Of a stretch of 64,000 bases of DNA, positions 9,126 to 16,797 are shown one piece after another. Each line of letters opens with the position of its first letter. The first letter of the stretch is position 1. The stretch covers positions 39,613 to 103,612 of the IMG/VR virus record IMGVR_UViG_3300023174_000098. One strand, 5' to 3'. The notes beneath the pieces were generated by a model that was not told the DNA's origin, searched no databases, and saw nothing but the letters and a program-made list of their open reading frames with translations. Source of the stretch: a virus. A program made the translations under genes and the position numbers.

Positions 9126-9497
9126 ATGGCTACTAAAAAACAACAAGAGAGAAAAAAGCAAAATAAAAAGTTAAAATCACGAGCGAGGGTCTTGGCTCGT
9201 AGGAAAGCCCTCAGGGATCAGAGAAAAAAAGAAAGAATTGATCAAATTAGATTTGAGACTGAGTATGGACTTAAAAACGGAAAAGAAAAACCTTTTTTGA
9301 GAAATCCCACAGGAGAAGATGTTAAAAAAATGAAGGATGAAGCAATAAAGGCTAAATTAGAAAATAATTTAAAGATATTAGAGGCCTTAGAACAGGAATA
9401 TCTCAAAGAAAAAGAGCAAAAAGAGAAAATAGCAGATTCGATTGTTCAAGATGAAACTCAAGAGCAAGAAAAAAATATCCCTGCTATTGAACAATGA
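9126..9497 (+). CDS. small lysine-rich coiled-coil protein
   Basis: 123 residues, extremely basic in the first half (repeated KK/RK/KER blocks), then a long charged helix (about 65-105) and an acidic Gln/Glu-rich tail. The composition suggests a nucleic-acid-associated or chaperone-like protein. No family is recognisable. It is the last gene before the SSB promoter and starts six bases after the preceding gene. Confidence 0.6.
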   Translation: MATKKQQERKKQNKKLKSRARVLARRKALRDQRKKERIDQIRFETEYGLKNGKEKPFLRNPTGEDVKKMKDEAIKAKLENNLKILEALEQEYLKEKEQKEKIADSIVQDETQEQEKNIPAIEQ

Positions 9498-9514
9498 AAA
9501 AAACTTGTTATAAT
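9487..9514 (+). promoter_or_regulatory. sigma70-like promoter of the SSB gene
   Basis: TTGAAC and TATAAT separated by 16 bases, overlapping the end of the preceding gene. The predicted start gives a leader of about 38 bases with an AAAGAAAG ribosome site before the SSB ATG. Confidence 0.7.
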
Positions 9515-9559
9515 CTACTTATCGTTTATTCTTGAACTCAAATAAAGAAAGAAAATATC

Positions 9560-10516
9560 ATGGCTGACTATGATGCGTTAGATCTAAGTGAAATTGAACT
9601 GGAATCGGGTAGAGTTAATTCCAAGGGTCAACAAAATTCTGAGGGCAACAATAATTATGTCCGTATGCCTGACGGAAATTCTTTTATTGTTCTTCGATTT
9701 TTGCCCCGAAAAAAGGGTGAGCCGCTGTTCTGTGCTGCTAAGTACCACATGCTCAGAGACAATAATGGGAACAAAAGAGTTTTCTTTAGCCCAAAGCAAC
9801 TGACAAAGACTGATAAGGGTCTTAGATGGACCGGCGATAATAGCATTATCGACAAGTATCTCAGGGATCTTTGGGCCAAGAGTGAAAAAGTCTCTGGTAA
9901 GGCTCAAGATGAACTTAGAAATCAATATCGTGAACTAAAGGGAATTGAGCGATACTATTACAATGTTATAGTTCGTCAAGAAAAAGATATTAAAACCGGC
10001 GAAATGGTTAAGAATATTGGCCCCAAGATATTTAGCTGCGGAAAGACAATCCACGGCATGATCATGCGGGCAATCGTTGGTGATGAAGCTGCCGGAGAAG
10101 AGGCATTGGGCGACATCACTAACCCCAAGACGGGAAGAGATTTCAAGCTTGTCAAGAAAATAGTTGGAGATTATCCAAACTACGATCAGTCCAAGTTTGT
10201 TGAAGCTTCCCCTCTGGGCGAGCCAAAGGAAGTTGAGAATTGGCTGAGCAATCTACATGATCTTCAGTCTATACGAGTCTTGAAGTCTGAAGATGAACTA
10301 AAACATGCATTGAAGGTTCATTTAGGCCTAGTTGAAGATGGTTCGAATGAAGATTTTGATGCGAGTGAATTTACTTCATCTGCATCTGCATCAAAGAAAA
10401 CTGCCAAGCCCAAGGAAGAGGTAGATCTAGGTTTAGATTCCGCTCCTTCCTCCACAGCAGTTGAAGAAGAAGTCATGGCGGATGATGAATTTCTCAAAGA
10501 AATAGATGATCTGTAA
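9560..10516 (+). CDS. single-stranded DNA-binding protein (T4 gp32-like)
   Basis: Coats single-stranded DNA at the fork and organises UvsX, helicase and polymerase. The first 30 residues are polar. An OB-type core follows (NSFIVLRFLPRKKGEPLF; AAKYHML; FSPKQL), then a segment typical of phage gp32 relatives (DITNPKTGRDFKLVKK... YPNYDQSKF, near 190-220). The tail is acidic and ends DDEFLKEIDDL, the kind of C-terminus that contacts partner proteins. The classic gp32 zinc site is not obvious. It has its own promoter and a strong terminator, so it is a single-gene transcript, as expected for a protein needed in large amounts. Confidence 0.85.
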   Translation: MADYDALDLSEIELESGRVNSKGQQNSEGNNNYVRMPDGNSFIVLRFLPRKKGEPLFCAAKYHMLRDNNGNKRVFFSPKQLTKTDKGLRWTGDNSIIDKYLRDLWAKSEKVSGKAQDELRNQYRELKGIERYYYNVIVRQEKDIKTGEMVKNIGPKIFSCGKTIHGMIMRAIVGDEAAGEEALGDITNPKTGRDFKLVKKIVGDYPNYDQSKFVEASPLGEPKEVENWLSNLHDLQSIRVLKSEDELKHALKVHLGLVEDGSNEDFDASEFTSSASASKKTAKPKEEVDLGLDSAPSSTAVEEEVMADDEFLKEIDDL

Positions 10517-10541
10517 AAACTAAAGTGTTGTGTGTGAGTCT

Positions 10542-10590
10542 GACCGTGGGATCAAAAGAAATTGGTCCTTTGATCCCACGGTCTTTTTTT
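10542..10590 (+). terminator. rho-independent terminator after SSB
   Basis: A perfect 15-bp stem (10542-10556 with 10569-10583), a 12-base loop, then seven T. It is the strongest terminator in the window. Confidence 0.93.
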
Positions 10591-10609
10591 ATTAAAAGGA
10601 ATAATTAAG

Positions 10610-11827
10610 ATGGCTAAAAGAAAAAACAATGACGATATGGACTCCTTCTTCCAGGACATTGCAAGCCAAACTGGCGGCGACGTTCTCGAGAAGATTGATA
10701 GTGTGAACTACTTTATTGACACAGGAAGTCTTGCTCTAAACTATATTTGTAGCGGTAAATTTATGGGAGGCGGTATTCCCGGTGGTAAATTAACTGAAAT
10801 ATACGGACCATCTAGTAGCGCCAAGAGTCTATTTGGTACAAATATTCTTTTCGGCTGCCAGAAGATGGGTGGAGTCCCGGTTCTTCTTGATTGCGAAAAT
10901 AGCGCAAATAAAGAATTTATTAAAAAGGCAAGCCATTGTGATCTTGGGAAAATATTAAGATATACTCCCCAATCCTTGGAGGATGTATTTGCCAAGATGT
11001 ATTCCGTTATTGAAAAGGTTCGAAAGGTAAAGAAAGATGTTCCAATTGTAATTGTATATGATTCAATTGGTGTCAGCCCCAGCGCCAGAGAACTCAGAGA
11101 GGTAGATCTCCCGGAAGATTATGACAAGGCCACATACAAAAAAATCGTTGGTGGAAATGAACAACCCGGCGAGCGTGCTAAAATCTGCTCCAGAGAGTTT
11201 AGAAAATTAAACAGTGTGATGGAATCCACTGGCGCCACTGTCATTATCCTTAACCAGACCAGGGATAAAATAGGTGTAATGTATGGCAATCCAGAAACTA
11301 CTGCTGGTGGTGGCAACGCCTTGCCATTCTACGCCAGTTGTCGCCTCCGCCCGCAGACTCAGAGAAAGATAGAAAGAAAAATTTCTGCTAAGAAGGCAAA
11401 AATTTTGGGTGTTAATGTTAAAATCAAAAATGTAAAGAATAAGACCCATCGTCCCTTTGTTGAGTCAGAAGGTATTCAGTTGCTTTTTGACAAGGGCATT
11501 AATCCTCTTACTGGGCTCTTGAGCTGTCTGCTGGAGGCGGACAGAATTGAAGCAAAGAGTGCTGGTAATTTTGTAATTAAAGATGATTATTTGGGAGATG
11601 ATAAAGAAAGTAATAAATTTAAGTCCAGCATGGAAAGAAATGATATTCCAATGGAAATATTACTTAAAAATCCAAAGTTAATAGATGCTGAATCCAGGCA
11701 GCAAATAGAAGAATATTTGGAGCCTTACATGGGCGCCATTAATTTCGAGATATCAGGCGATGTTGTTGAAACCACGGTTTCCGAGGATGAAAACATCGAT
11801 GACATTATCGACGCAGAACTTTCTTGA
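10610..11827 (+). CDS. uvsX: UvsX / RecA-type recombinase
   Basis: Strand-exchange protein for recombination-dependent replication and repair. The RecA core shows Walker A GPSSSAKS (66-73), Walker B VIVYDSIG (Asp151) and the L2-like segment NQTRDKIGVMYGNPETTAGGGNALPFY. The Walker A lacks the usual second Gly, as in T4 UvsX, so this is UvsX-like rather than host RecA. At 405 residues it is close to UvsX length, with an acidic C-terminal tail. An insertion (about 250-290) between core strands is basic. It starts 20 bases after the SSB terminator, with a GGA-type ribosome site. Confidence 0.92.
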   Translation: MAKRKNNDDMDSFFQDIASQTGGDVLEKIDSVNYFIDTGSLALNYICSGKFMGGGIPGGKLTEIYGPSSSAKSLFGTNILFGCQKMGGVPVLLDCENSANKEFIKKASHCDLGKILRYTPQSLEDVFAKMYSVIEKVRKVKKDVPIVIVYDSIGVSPSARELREVDLPEDYDKATYKKIVGGNEQPGERAKICSREFRKLNSVMESTGATVIILNQTRDKIGVMYGNPETTAGGGNALPFYASCRLRPQTQRKIERKISAKKAKILGVNVKIKNVKNKTHRPFVESEGIQLLFDKGINPLTGLLSCLLEADRIEAKSAGNFVIKDDYLGDDKESNKFKSSMERNDIPMEILLKNPKLIDAESRQQIEEYLEPYMGAINFEISGDVVETTVSEDENIDDIIDAELS

Positions 11828-12212
11828 GACTAGATTAGTCTGTAGGACAGCAGCGGCCTATAATCTTACTGAAAAAGAAAATGAAATTTTTATTAATAAG
11901 TTAACACTTGATGATTCTGAATTAAAAAAACAACTTATTAATAGAAAAAATTCTAGGTGCTTAAAAAAATTGTCAATTGTCGAGGATAAAGGATTAATGG
12001 TATCCTGGGCATCCTCGACTCAATGGAACAAAATTCAAGCCTATCACGCATTCACCCTTCCCGCCCATAGGAGAAAGGGCTTTGCTACTCTTGCATTTTC
12101 TATATTAATTGCTAATGGTGATTTTATTAAAAGTCAACCACTGGCAGTTTTTTCAGAAGATTCATACAAAATAGCCCAAAGTCTAGGGATGAAATATATA
12201 AAGATATTTTAG
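11799..12212 (+). CDS. GNAT-type N-acetyltransferase
   Basis: A 137-residue protein with the GNAT acetyl-CoA loop (AHRRKGFATLAFSILI, about residues 84-99) and the C-terminal strand pattern SEDSYKIAQSLGMKYIKIF. It overlaps the last 29 bases of uvsX in another frame. I chose the internal ATG at 11799, preceded by GAGGATG, over the earlier start at 11760. No substrate can be inferred. It probably shares the uvsX transcript, and two hairpins follow it. Confidence 0.65.
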   Translation: MTLSTQNFLETRLVCRTAAAYNLTEKENEIFINKLTLDDSELKKQLINRKNSRCLKKLSIVEDKGLMVSWASSTQWNKIQAYHAFTLPAHRRKGFATLAFSILIANGDFIKSQPLAVFSEDSYKIAQSLGMKYIKIF

Positions 12213-12281
12213 TGATCTGAATTGGAGACTTTTGTGGTCTGTGGTAGCGGGTACCCACTTTATCCAAGGCCGTAGATTTTT

Positions 12282-12314
12282 AGCCGGGATTTTTGTAAGA
12301 CTAAAATCCCGGCT
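12282..12314. other. hairpin in short intergenic region
   Basis: A perfect 12-bp inverted repeat (AGCCGGGATTTT with AAAATCCCGGCT, 8-base spacer) directly before the terminator hairpin at 12325. It has no T-run of its own and may be part of a structured 3' end or a small RNA. Confidence 0.6.
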
Positions 12315-12324
12315 TCATAAACGA

Positions 12325-12363
12325 AACAGCATAGGCTAATTAATTGTAGCCTATGCTGTTTTT
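12325..12363 (+). terminator. terminator between convergent genes
   Basis: A perfect 14-bp stem (AACAGCATAGGCTA with its complement) with an 8-base loop and five T. It lies between the GNAT gene and the leftward gene at 12380, so it can end transcription from the left; the other flank is only weakly T-rich on the minus strand. Confidence 0.85.
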
Positions 12364-12379
12364 AATTGTAAATTTAAAT

Positions 12380-12622
12380 TCACTCGGCAGCTTTATCCTC
12401 TAGAGCTGTTTCCAGTGACTTGTCTTTTTTAGCTTTGTCTCCAAATAGCTTAAACATGGCATCGGCTGCTATTGGAAGGAAGTATCCAGCTGGATACTGT
12501 GCTCTTGCAGCGGCGTCTGGGTATGCCCAAGTTGCAATTGAGCCTCTGTGTGTTTTTTCATCGAGATTGAATAGGGGAAGTTCTTTTTTGTTTTCTCCGG
12601 CCCAATCAATAAAATTCTTCAT
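12380..12622 (-). CDS. small protein, possible head-targeted
   Basis: 80 residues. The start at 12622 is fixed by a good ribosome site (AAGGAGATAATT) in front of the ATG; a longer frame to 12679 lacks one. The N-terminus MKNFIDWAGE has the Phe...Trp spacing seen in the capsid-targeting-like group, but without a clear cleavage site. The middle (STHRG-type GSIATWAYPDAAARAQYPAGYF) is aromatic and looks conserved. The tail is Lys/Asp/Ala-rich. Function not recognised. Confidence 0.65.
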   Translation of the reverse strand: MKNFIDWAGENKKELPLFNLDEKTHRGSIATWAYPDAAARAQYPAGYFLPIAADAMFKLFGDKAKKDKSLETALEDKAAE

Positions 12623-12688
12623 AATTATCTCCTTTAATCTCAGAATCAGAATCTTAATTATATAGTATTTAGGTTTCAAAAATTTTTA

Positions 12689-12716
12689 TTGATTTTATTA
12701 TTTTTATGTGTATAAT
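12689..12716 (+). promoter_or_regulatory. sigma70-like promoter with downstream hairpin
   Basis: TTGATT and TATAAT with 16-base spacing, ahead of the gene at 12771. An 8-bp perfect hairpin (12724-12743) follows just after the -10 box and would form the 5' end of the transcript, possibly stabilising it. Confidence 0.6.
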
Positions 12717-12770
12717 AGTCGTATTAAAGAAATGATTCTTTAATTTAATTACTTTTTGAAAGGTTAATTT

Positions 12771-13055
12771 ATGTCTAATTCGACTATGAAGGTTAAGGTT
12801 GTTTCTGGCAAGTCTTGGTTCGAGGGTATTGTAAATGTTGATGGGCTTTGCCCAACGAAGCTCCAGAAGAGAACGGGTGACTCCACCCATTTTCAGACAA
12901 GGTCGGCCCTGATTACTGCCGCAAAAACCATTGCAAAGAGGTTTGGCTTCAATCAGGTAAAGATTATTGAGAAGGGTAATGCAATCGTCAAGAAGGCTTC
13001 AATGTCAATTCCGCCAAAGCCCCGTAGAACAAAGAGACGTCCAATTGCTGTTTGA
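12771..13055 (+). CDS. small basic protein
   Basis: 94 residues, strongly basic at the C-terminus (KPRRTKRRPIAV), with a beta-rich N-terminal half and an ATTAAKTIAKRFGF-like helix. It has its own promoter, an AAAGG ribosome site and its own terminator, so it is a one-gene unit and probably well expressed. It could be a DNA- or RNA-binding accessory protein. No family is recognised. Confidence 0.7.
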   Translation: MSNSTMKVKVVSGKSWFEGIVNVDGLCPTKLQKRTGDSTHFQTRSALITAAKTIAKRFGFNQVKIIEKGNAIVKKASMSIPPKPRRTKRRPIAV

Positions 13056-13082
13056 TAATTTTTTATAAAAATTATCTCTGAT

Positions 13083-13114
13083 AAAACCTCCCGAATAAAA
13101 TTGGGGGGTTTTTT
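13083..13114 (+). terminator. terminator after the small basic gene
   Basis: AAAACCTCCC pairs with the GGGGGG-TTTT side with one G-T pair, followed by six T. Confidence 0.85.
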
Positions 13115-13166
13115 CATATATATTATTAGGTCGATTATACACCCAAATTAAACAAGGAGGATTATC

Positions 13167-13376
13167 ATGGGATGTGGATGTGGCAAAAATGCTAGCAGAA
13201 ATACAAGATCAGCAATTGTTCCAAACGTTACTCAAGCAAGGGTAAATGGAAGCATAGTCAGTACTCAAAATCTCAATCCAAGATCGGCTCCACAGAGCCC
13301 AGCTGGATTATCTTTGGACAAGAGAGAGGTTGAGAAAATCAGACAAGAGGCCATTAAAAAGGCTTTAGGGAAGTAA
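13167..13376 (+). CDS. small Cys/Gly-start protein
   Basis: 69 residues starting MGCGCGKNAS, with a strong ribosome site (AAGGAGG) seven bases before the ATG. The two Cys pairs at the N-terminus could bind a metal. The C-terminus is a charged helix (KREVEKIRQEAIKKAL). No homologue is recognised. Its last 12 bases overlap the convergent gene, and its terminator appears to lie within that gene's coding sequence (13405-13450). Confidence 0.7.
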   Translation: MGCGCGKNASRNTRSAIVPNVTQARVNGSIVSTQNLNPRSAPQSPAGLSLDKREVEKIRQEAIKKALGK

Positions 13377-14018
13377 TTTTTCTGATTTAATATCTGGAAT
13401 CTCCAAGACGTTGTTGTCACATTTTTTGTTGGCAACAACGTCTTTTATTTCTATTTGTATAGACACGCTGTTCTCTGTATAAAATAAAACTATTTCTTTT
13501 GGAAGATTATCTTGATAGATTACATGTGCTTTTAATATTATTTTATCTTCAAAATTATAGATTTTTTTATATATTGTATTTTTTTCATCGAATGTGGTTG
13601 ATACTTTTTTATCATTGATTTTCACCACCCCAGGTTCATTATTAAATAAATTTAAAAAACAATCTGGATCTAAGACTTGGTTAAATACAATGGGAGCCGC
13701 AGCTCTATCCGAGTAATACATTAAAGATTGAGCCGAATCCCAGTACCAGAAATATTTTTGATTGCAACCTACATCTAATTCTAAATTATTGTTTTTTTTA
13801 TAAGCTAATATTCTAAAATTGTCGCTCTCCAAAAATATAGAAGCTGTGTATTTTTCTTTTATGAAGTATTTTGATATTGTTATATTTGAATTTTTTGAAT
13901 AGAAATTATTTATTTTTTTTATATGTTTTATATCTATTTTTGGTATATTTTCTGTTTTTTTAAAGTAAACAAGCAAGATTAGCACGGCCAGTAACGCTAT
14001 TATTATTTTTTTAGGCAT
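13365..14018 (-). CDS. membrane-anchored extracytoplasmic protein
   Basis: 217 residues. I chose the Met at 14018, which starts directly with Lys-Lys and a single hydrophobic segment (about residues 4-20), typical of an N-terminal anchor or uncleaved signal. The rest is beta-rich and resembles the LolA/lipoprotein-sorting type of fold (LDVGCNQKYFWYW... VIYQDNLPKEIVLFY). That resemblance is inferred from pattern only. An AT-rich box (TATATT) lies 5-10 bases before the start and no Shine-Dalgarno is visible. It is divergent from the exported thioredoxin gene. Confidence 0.6.
   Translation of the reverse strand: MPKKIIIALLAVLILLVYFKKTENIPKIDIKHIKKINNFYSKNSNITISKYFIKEKYTASIFLESDNFRILAYKKNNNLELDVGCNQKYFWYWDSAQSLMYYSDRAAAPIVFNQVLDPDCFLNLFNNEPGVVKINDKKVSTTFDEKNTIYKKIYNFEDKIILKAHVIYQDNLPKEIVLFYTENSVSIQIEIKDVVANKKCDNNVLEIPDIKSEKLLP
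13405..13450 (+). terminator. terminator inside the opposite-strand gene
   Basis: AAGACGTTGTTG and CAACAACGTCTT form a perfect 12-bp stem with a 16-base loop, followed by TTATTTC. It lies within the 3' coding end of the leftward gene at 13365 and is oriented to stop the rightward gene ending at 13376. Confidence 0.75.
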
Positions 14019-14057
14019 ATATAATATATCTAAGACATTCAATAGAAGGATTTTTAT

Positions 14058-14432
14058 ATGAACAGAATATTTATTTACTTATTTTTATCATTATTTCTTA
14101 TCCAAGGCGCCAGTTTCTCCCAAGATATGATAACAGAAACTGTTAAATTAGCTAAATCAGAGGATAAAAAGACTATTATTTTATTTTCTGGAAAATACTG
14201 CAGTTGGTGCAAAAAACTTGAAAATTTAATAAATAATGATGATGATGTCAAGAACATCCTATCATCCTATATTATACTTCATGCTGATATCGAAAAAGAT
14301 TTGGATATGGTTAAAAAATATAAAGTTAAAACAGTGCCAGCAGTCTTTATTTTGGACGAGAACGGAGAAATAACCAAAAATATAGTTGGTTATAAAGGCA
14401 AAGAACAATTTATTAATTTTTTGTCACAATAA
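14058..14432 (+). CDS. exported thioredoxin-like protein
   Basis: 124 residues: an N-terminal signal peptide (about 1-21), then a thioredoxin fold with the redox pair CSWC (about 49-52) and the cis-Pro loop (KTVPAVFIL). It should act as a thiol reductant or isomerase in the periplasm of the infected cell. A GAAGGA ribosome site precedes the ATG. It resembles the truncated protein at 1-246, so the phage carries at least two such enzymes. The partner could be a disulfide-bonded virion or exported phage protein; that is inference. Confidence 0.85.
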   Translation: MNRIFIYLFLSLFLIQGASFSQDMITETVKLAKSEDKKTIILFSGKYCSWCKKLENLINNDDDVKNILSSYIILHADIEKDLDMVKKYKVKTVPAVFILDENGEITKNIVGYKGKEQFINFLSQ

Positions 14433-14446
14433 AAAAGCATCTTATT

Positions 14447-14464
14447 GCATATATAAATTTATAA
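14447..14464 (+). promoter_or_regulatory. TATATAAAT late-type promoter
   Basis: GCATATATAAATTTATAA, ending about 22 bases before the ATG of the acidic protein. The same 18-base sequence with one change stands at 62395 before another head-type gene. It resembles the T4 late box TATAAATA. Confidence 0.6.
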
Positions 14465-14486
14465 TCTTTTTTAAGAGGTAGAAATA

Positions 14487-15359
14487 ATGCTTAGTTACAA
14501 GGACTGGAAAAATCTAAACGAGTCAGTTTTTTCATCTGCTTTTAATCTGGGTGTGAGACCCATGCAGAATGTAGGTCTAGCGGCCCCAACTGGTGTAGAG
14601 TTAGAAGAAAAGAAAAATGTAGATGTCGAAGAAGACGAAGAGGACGGCGAGATCGTTAAGGTTGCCGCTGAAAAAGATAAACCCGGTTCTGGTGGGTGTG
14701 GATGCAGTAAATGTAGCAAATGTGCCTGCAGTAGCAAAAAAATGGATTCAGATGAAGACGACGCCGACCTAGAGAAAGAGGAGAAAAAAGATGATAAAAA
14801 AGATAAAAGAAAAGATAATGAAGATGGTGGACATGATGAAGAGGATTCTGACGAAGACTCAGACGAAGACGAAGAATCCGACGAAGACGAAGACGAAGAC
14901 GAAGACGAAGACGAAGAAGAGGTAAAAGAAGAAGGACTTACTGAAAAACAAAAGAAACTTCCCAAGGCATTGCAAGATGCAATTCTTAAAAAGAATAAAA
15001 GTAAAAAGCATGAAGATGAAGATGAAGATGAAGATGAAGATGAAGATGAAGATGAAGATGAAGATGAAGATGAAGAAGGACTTACTGAAAAACAAAAGAA
15101 ACTTCCCAAGGCATTGCAAGATGCAATTCTCAAAAAGAATAAAAGCAAAAAAGTAAAAAAAGAGGAAGTCGCAACAGACAGCGAAACAGAGTCAGAGGAA
15201 TCGTGGTGGAACAGCTTTAATAATCAAACCGCACCAGTTCAGATGAAATGGGATAGCGGTTATGGCGAATATGATATTGCCAATGCAGAGGTTCCAACCG
15301 ATGCTAAGCCAGGAGATGTTGGCTTTGCCCCACAAGGTAAAATAGGGGATATTAAGTAA
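14487..15359 (+). CDS. acidic virion-type protein with capsid-targeting N-terminus
   Basis: 290 residues. The N-terminus MLSYKDWKNLNES resembles T4 internal-protein targeting peptides, with a possible prohead-protease site after LNE12. Next come a Cys-rich patch (GGCGCSKCSKCACSS, about 71-85) and long Asp/Glu runs. A 25-residue basic unit (GLTEKQKKLPKALQDAIL...) occurs twice, each preceded by an acidic run. The C-terminal 60 residues are ordinary. It is probably packaged in the head, where polyacidic segments could interact with core or DNA-binding proteins. Preceded by a late-type promoter and GAGG ribosome site. Confidence 0.7.
   Translation: MLSYKDWKNLNESVFSSAFNLGVRPMQNVGLAAPTGVELEEKKNVDVEEDEEDGEIVKVAAEKDKPGSGGCGCSKCSKCACSSKKMDSDEDDADLEKEEKKDDKKDKRKDNEDGGHDEEDSDEDSDEDEESDEDEDEDEDEDEEEVKEEGLTEKQKKLPKALQDAILKKNKSKKHEDEDEDEDEDEDEDEDEDEDEEGLTEKQKKLPKALQDAILKKNKSKKVKKEEVATDSETESEESWWNSFNNQTAPVQMKWDSGYGEYDIANAEVPTDAKPGDVGFAPQGKIGDIK
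14934..15152 (+). repeat. tandem 75-base units with hexamer arrays
   Basis: Two 75-base units (14934-15008 and 15078-15152) are nearly identical and encode the same 25 residues. Between them is an uninterrupted GAAGAT hexamer array (15012-15076). A second acidic array (GACGAA, about 14880-14916) precedes the first unit and uses different codons for the same Asp-Glu repeats. This indicates recent duplication and slippage. Confidence 0.95.
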
Positions 15360-15371
15360 AACTAAGATCTA

Positions 15372-16793
15372 CTAGTTTTTAAATTCCTCTATCTTAACCT
15401 CATGTCCCTCTTTAGTAAGAATTTTTATTCTTTTCTCACTGTGTTGCTGTAGATATTTGTTTATATTGAATATAAAATCATAATAGTTTAATATTTCTTT
15501 ATCATCAGCAGTTCTTAATCCACGACCCATCCTCTGTATTATTTGATGGTCTGCTTGACCTCCTGCGGCATTCACAAGATTATGAACAAATACATTGATG
15601 CCCGTATTAAAAATTTGTTGAGTAGCCAAAATACAGACATCACCTTTACTTTTTTGCAATATTTTAACTGCCTCTTTTCTGGTTTTCATATTGTCTTTGC
15701 CTTGAACCCATATGCTATCTTTTATCATAGTGTTTAGCATATCGCCATGTGCAATCCTATCAACTAGAATAAGAGTTCTTCCCTTTAAAGATTTTGCAAG
15801 TTTCACAACCATTTTATGAAAAGTGTAATTTTCTGCTATCCCTCTGGTAACAGCATCGATATATACATCATGAGGTATTTGCGGTTCATTTACTTTATAG
15901 AAAGTGCACTTTGATTTAGATAATATTTTTCTATTTTGTAATTCTTGAGTTGTGAGTATCCCTGTTTCAGTAGTTGTGGTTTTAAGAACCGGTCCGAAAA
16001 AACCTTTTACAAAATATTTTTGAACCTTGTCTGTTTCTCCGAATTTAAATGGAGTTGCACTTAGGGCAACTCGAACAGGACAGTTTTTTAATCTTCTGTA
16101 TACCGCCTTAGGCAGTTTGCTCATCATGTCATGTATTTCATCGACAAGAAGCACTTGTACCCCAGATAATTGTTTCTCTATTTTTGCTATTGATTGCACA
16201 TTCGCCACCATTATATCACCGGGCTCATTCTTTCCTGACCAAAGTTTGCCCACACTTTCAAAGCCCCAACCGGTTATTTCATCATAATTCTGACTGGCGA
16301 GGCTTAATCTATTCTGTAACACCAGTATTTTAGTTTTAGGGGGTATACACTTTAATATGCCAACCATAGTGGCTGATTTACCGCTGCTCGTAGGAGCGAA
16401 TATTACGCCCCTATTGTGTTTTATAACTTGATTTATAAAATCTACTTGATAATCATAGAGTTCTATGTTTCTTTCTTCTTTCCATGTGCTTCCAAAATTC
16501 TTATCCACTGTTTCATAAAGGAATTTTATTTTATTTCTATTATCTTCGACTGTATATTGTATATTCTTTGCCCTTAAGACAGCTTTTATTTCAGGCATCA
16601 ATCCTGTTAAAAACTTCCCGGTTTCTTTTTGGAAGAACTCTGTATAGCCATCCCATAATTTCATTTTATAGCGACGATTATGATAATAGTTCTTTTCCCT
16701 GAACTTTAGACATCCATTGAGAACAGATTTTATTTCAATATTATCGCTTACGAAATAACTGTAGTCGTTGCTTATTATTAATTTGTTTTGCAT
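15372..16793 (-). CDS. uvsW: UvsW-type SF2 helicase
   Basis: ATP-dependent helicase and branch-migration enzyme that in T4 unwinds R-loops and recombination intermediates. The N-terminal domain (1-110) resembles the UvsW DNA-binding domain. The motor follows: Walker A FAPTSSGKS (132-140), DEIH box (218-221), SATPF motif III and QRMGRGLR motif VI near 410. Full length (473; T4 UvsW is about 500). It lies four bases upstream of the Dda-like gene's stop on the same strand, so the two are co-transcribed with dda first. Confidence 0.92.
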   Translation of the reverse strand: MQNKLIISNDYSYFVSDNIEIKSVLNGCLKFREKNYYHNRRYKMKLWDGYTEFFQKETGKFLTGLMPEIKAVLRAKNIQYTVEDNRNKIKFLYETVDKNFGSTWKEERNIELYDYQVDFINQVIKHNRGVIFAPTSSGKSATMVGILKCIPPKTKILVLQNRLSLASQNYDEITGWGFESVGKLWSGKNEPGDIMVANVQSIAKIEKQLSGVQVLLVDEIHDMMSKLPKAVYRRLKNCPVRVALSATPFKFGETDKVQKYFVKGFFGPVLKTTTTETGILTTQELQNRKILSKSKCTFYKVNEPQIPHDVYIDAVTRGIAENYTFHKMVVKLAKSLKGRTLILVDRIAHGDMLNTMIKDSIWVQGKDNMKTRKEAVKILQKSKGDVCILATQQIFNTGINVFVHNLVNAAGGQADHQIIQRMGRGLRTADDKEILNYYDFIFNINKYLQQHSEKRIKILTKEGHEVKIEEFKN

Positions 16794-16797
16794 AATC

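Noticed and set aside
11760-11798. Longer start of the GNAT gene
   Set aside because: It would extend further into uvsX with an out-of-frame Lys/Pro/Arg-rich peptide and no ribosome site. The ATG at 11799 has GAGGATG upstream.
14495-15148. Long Ser-rich and Phe/Ile-rich minus-strand frames
   Set aside because: They are the complement of the Asp/Glu hexamer arrays in the acidic gene and have no start signals.
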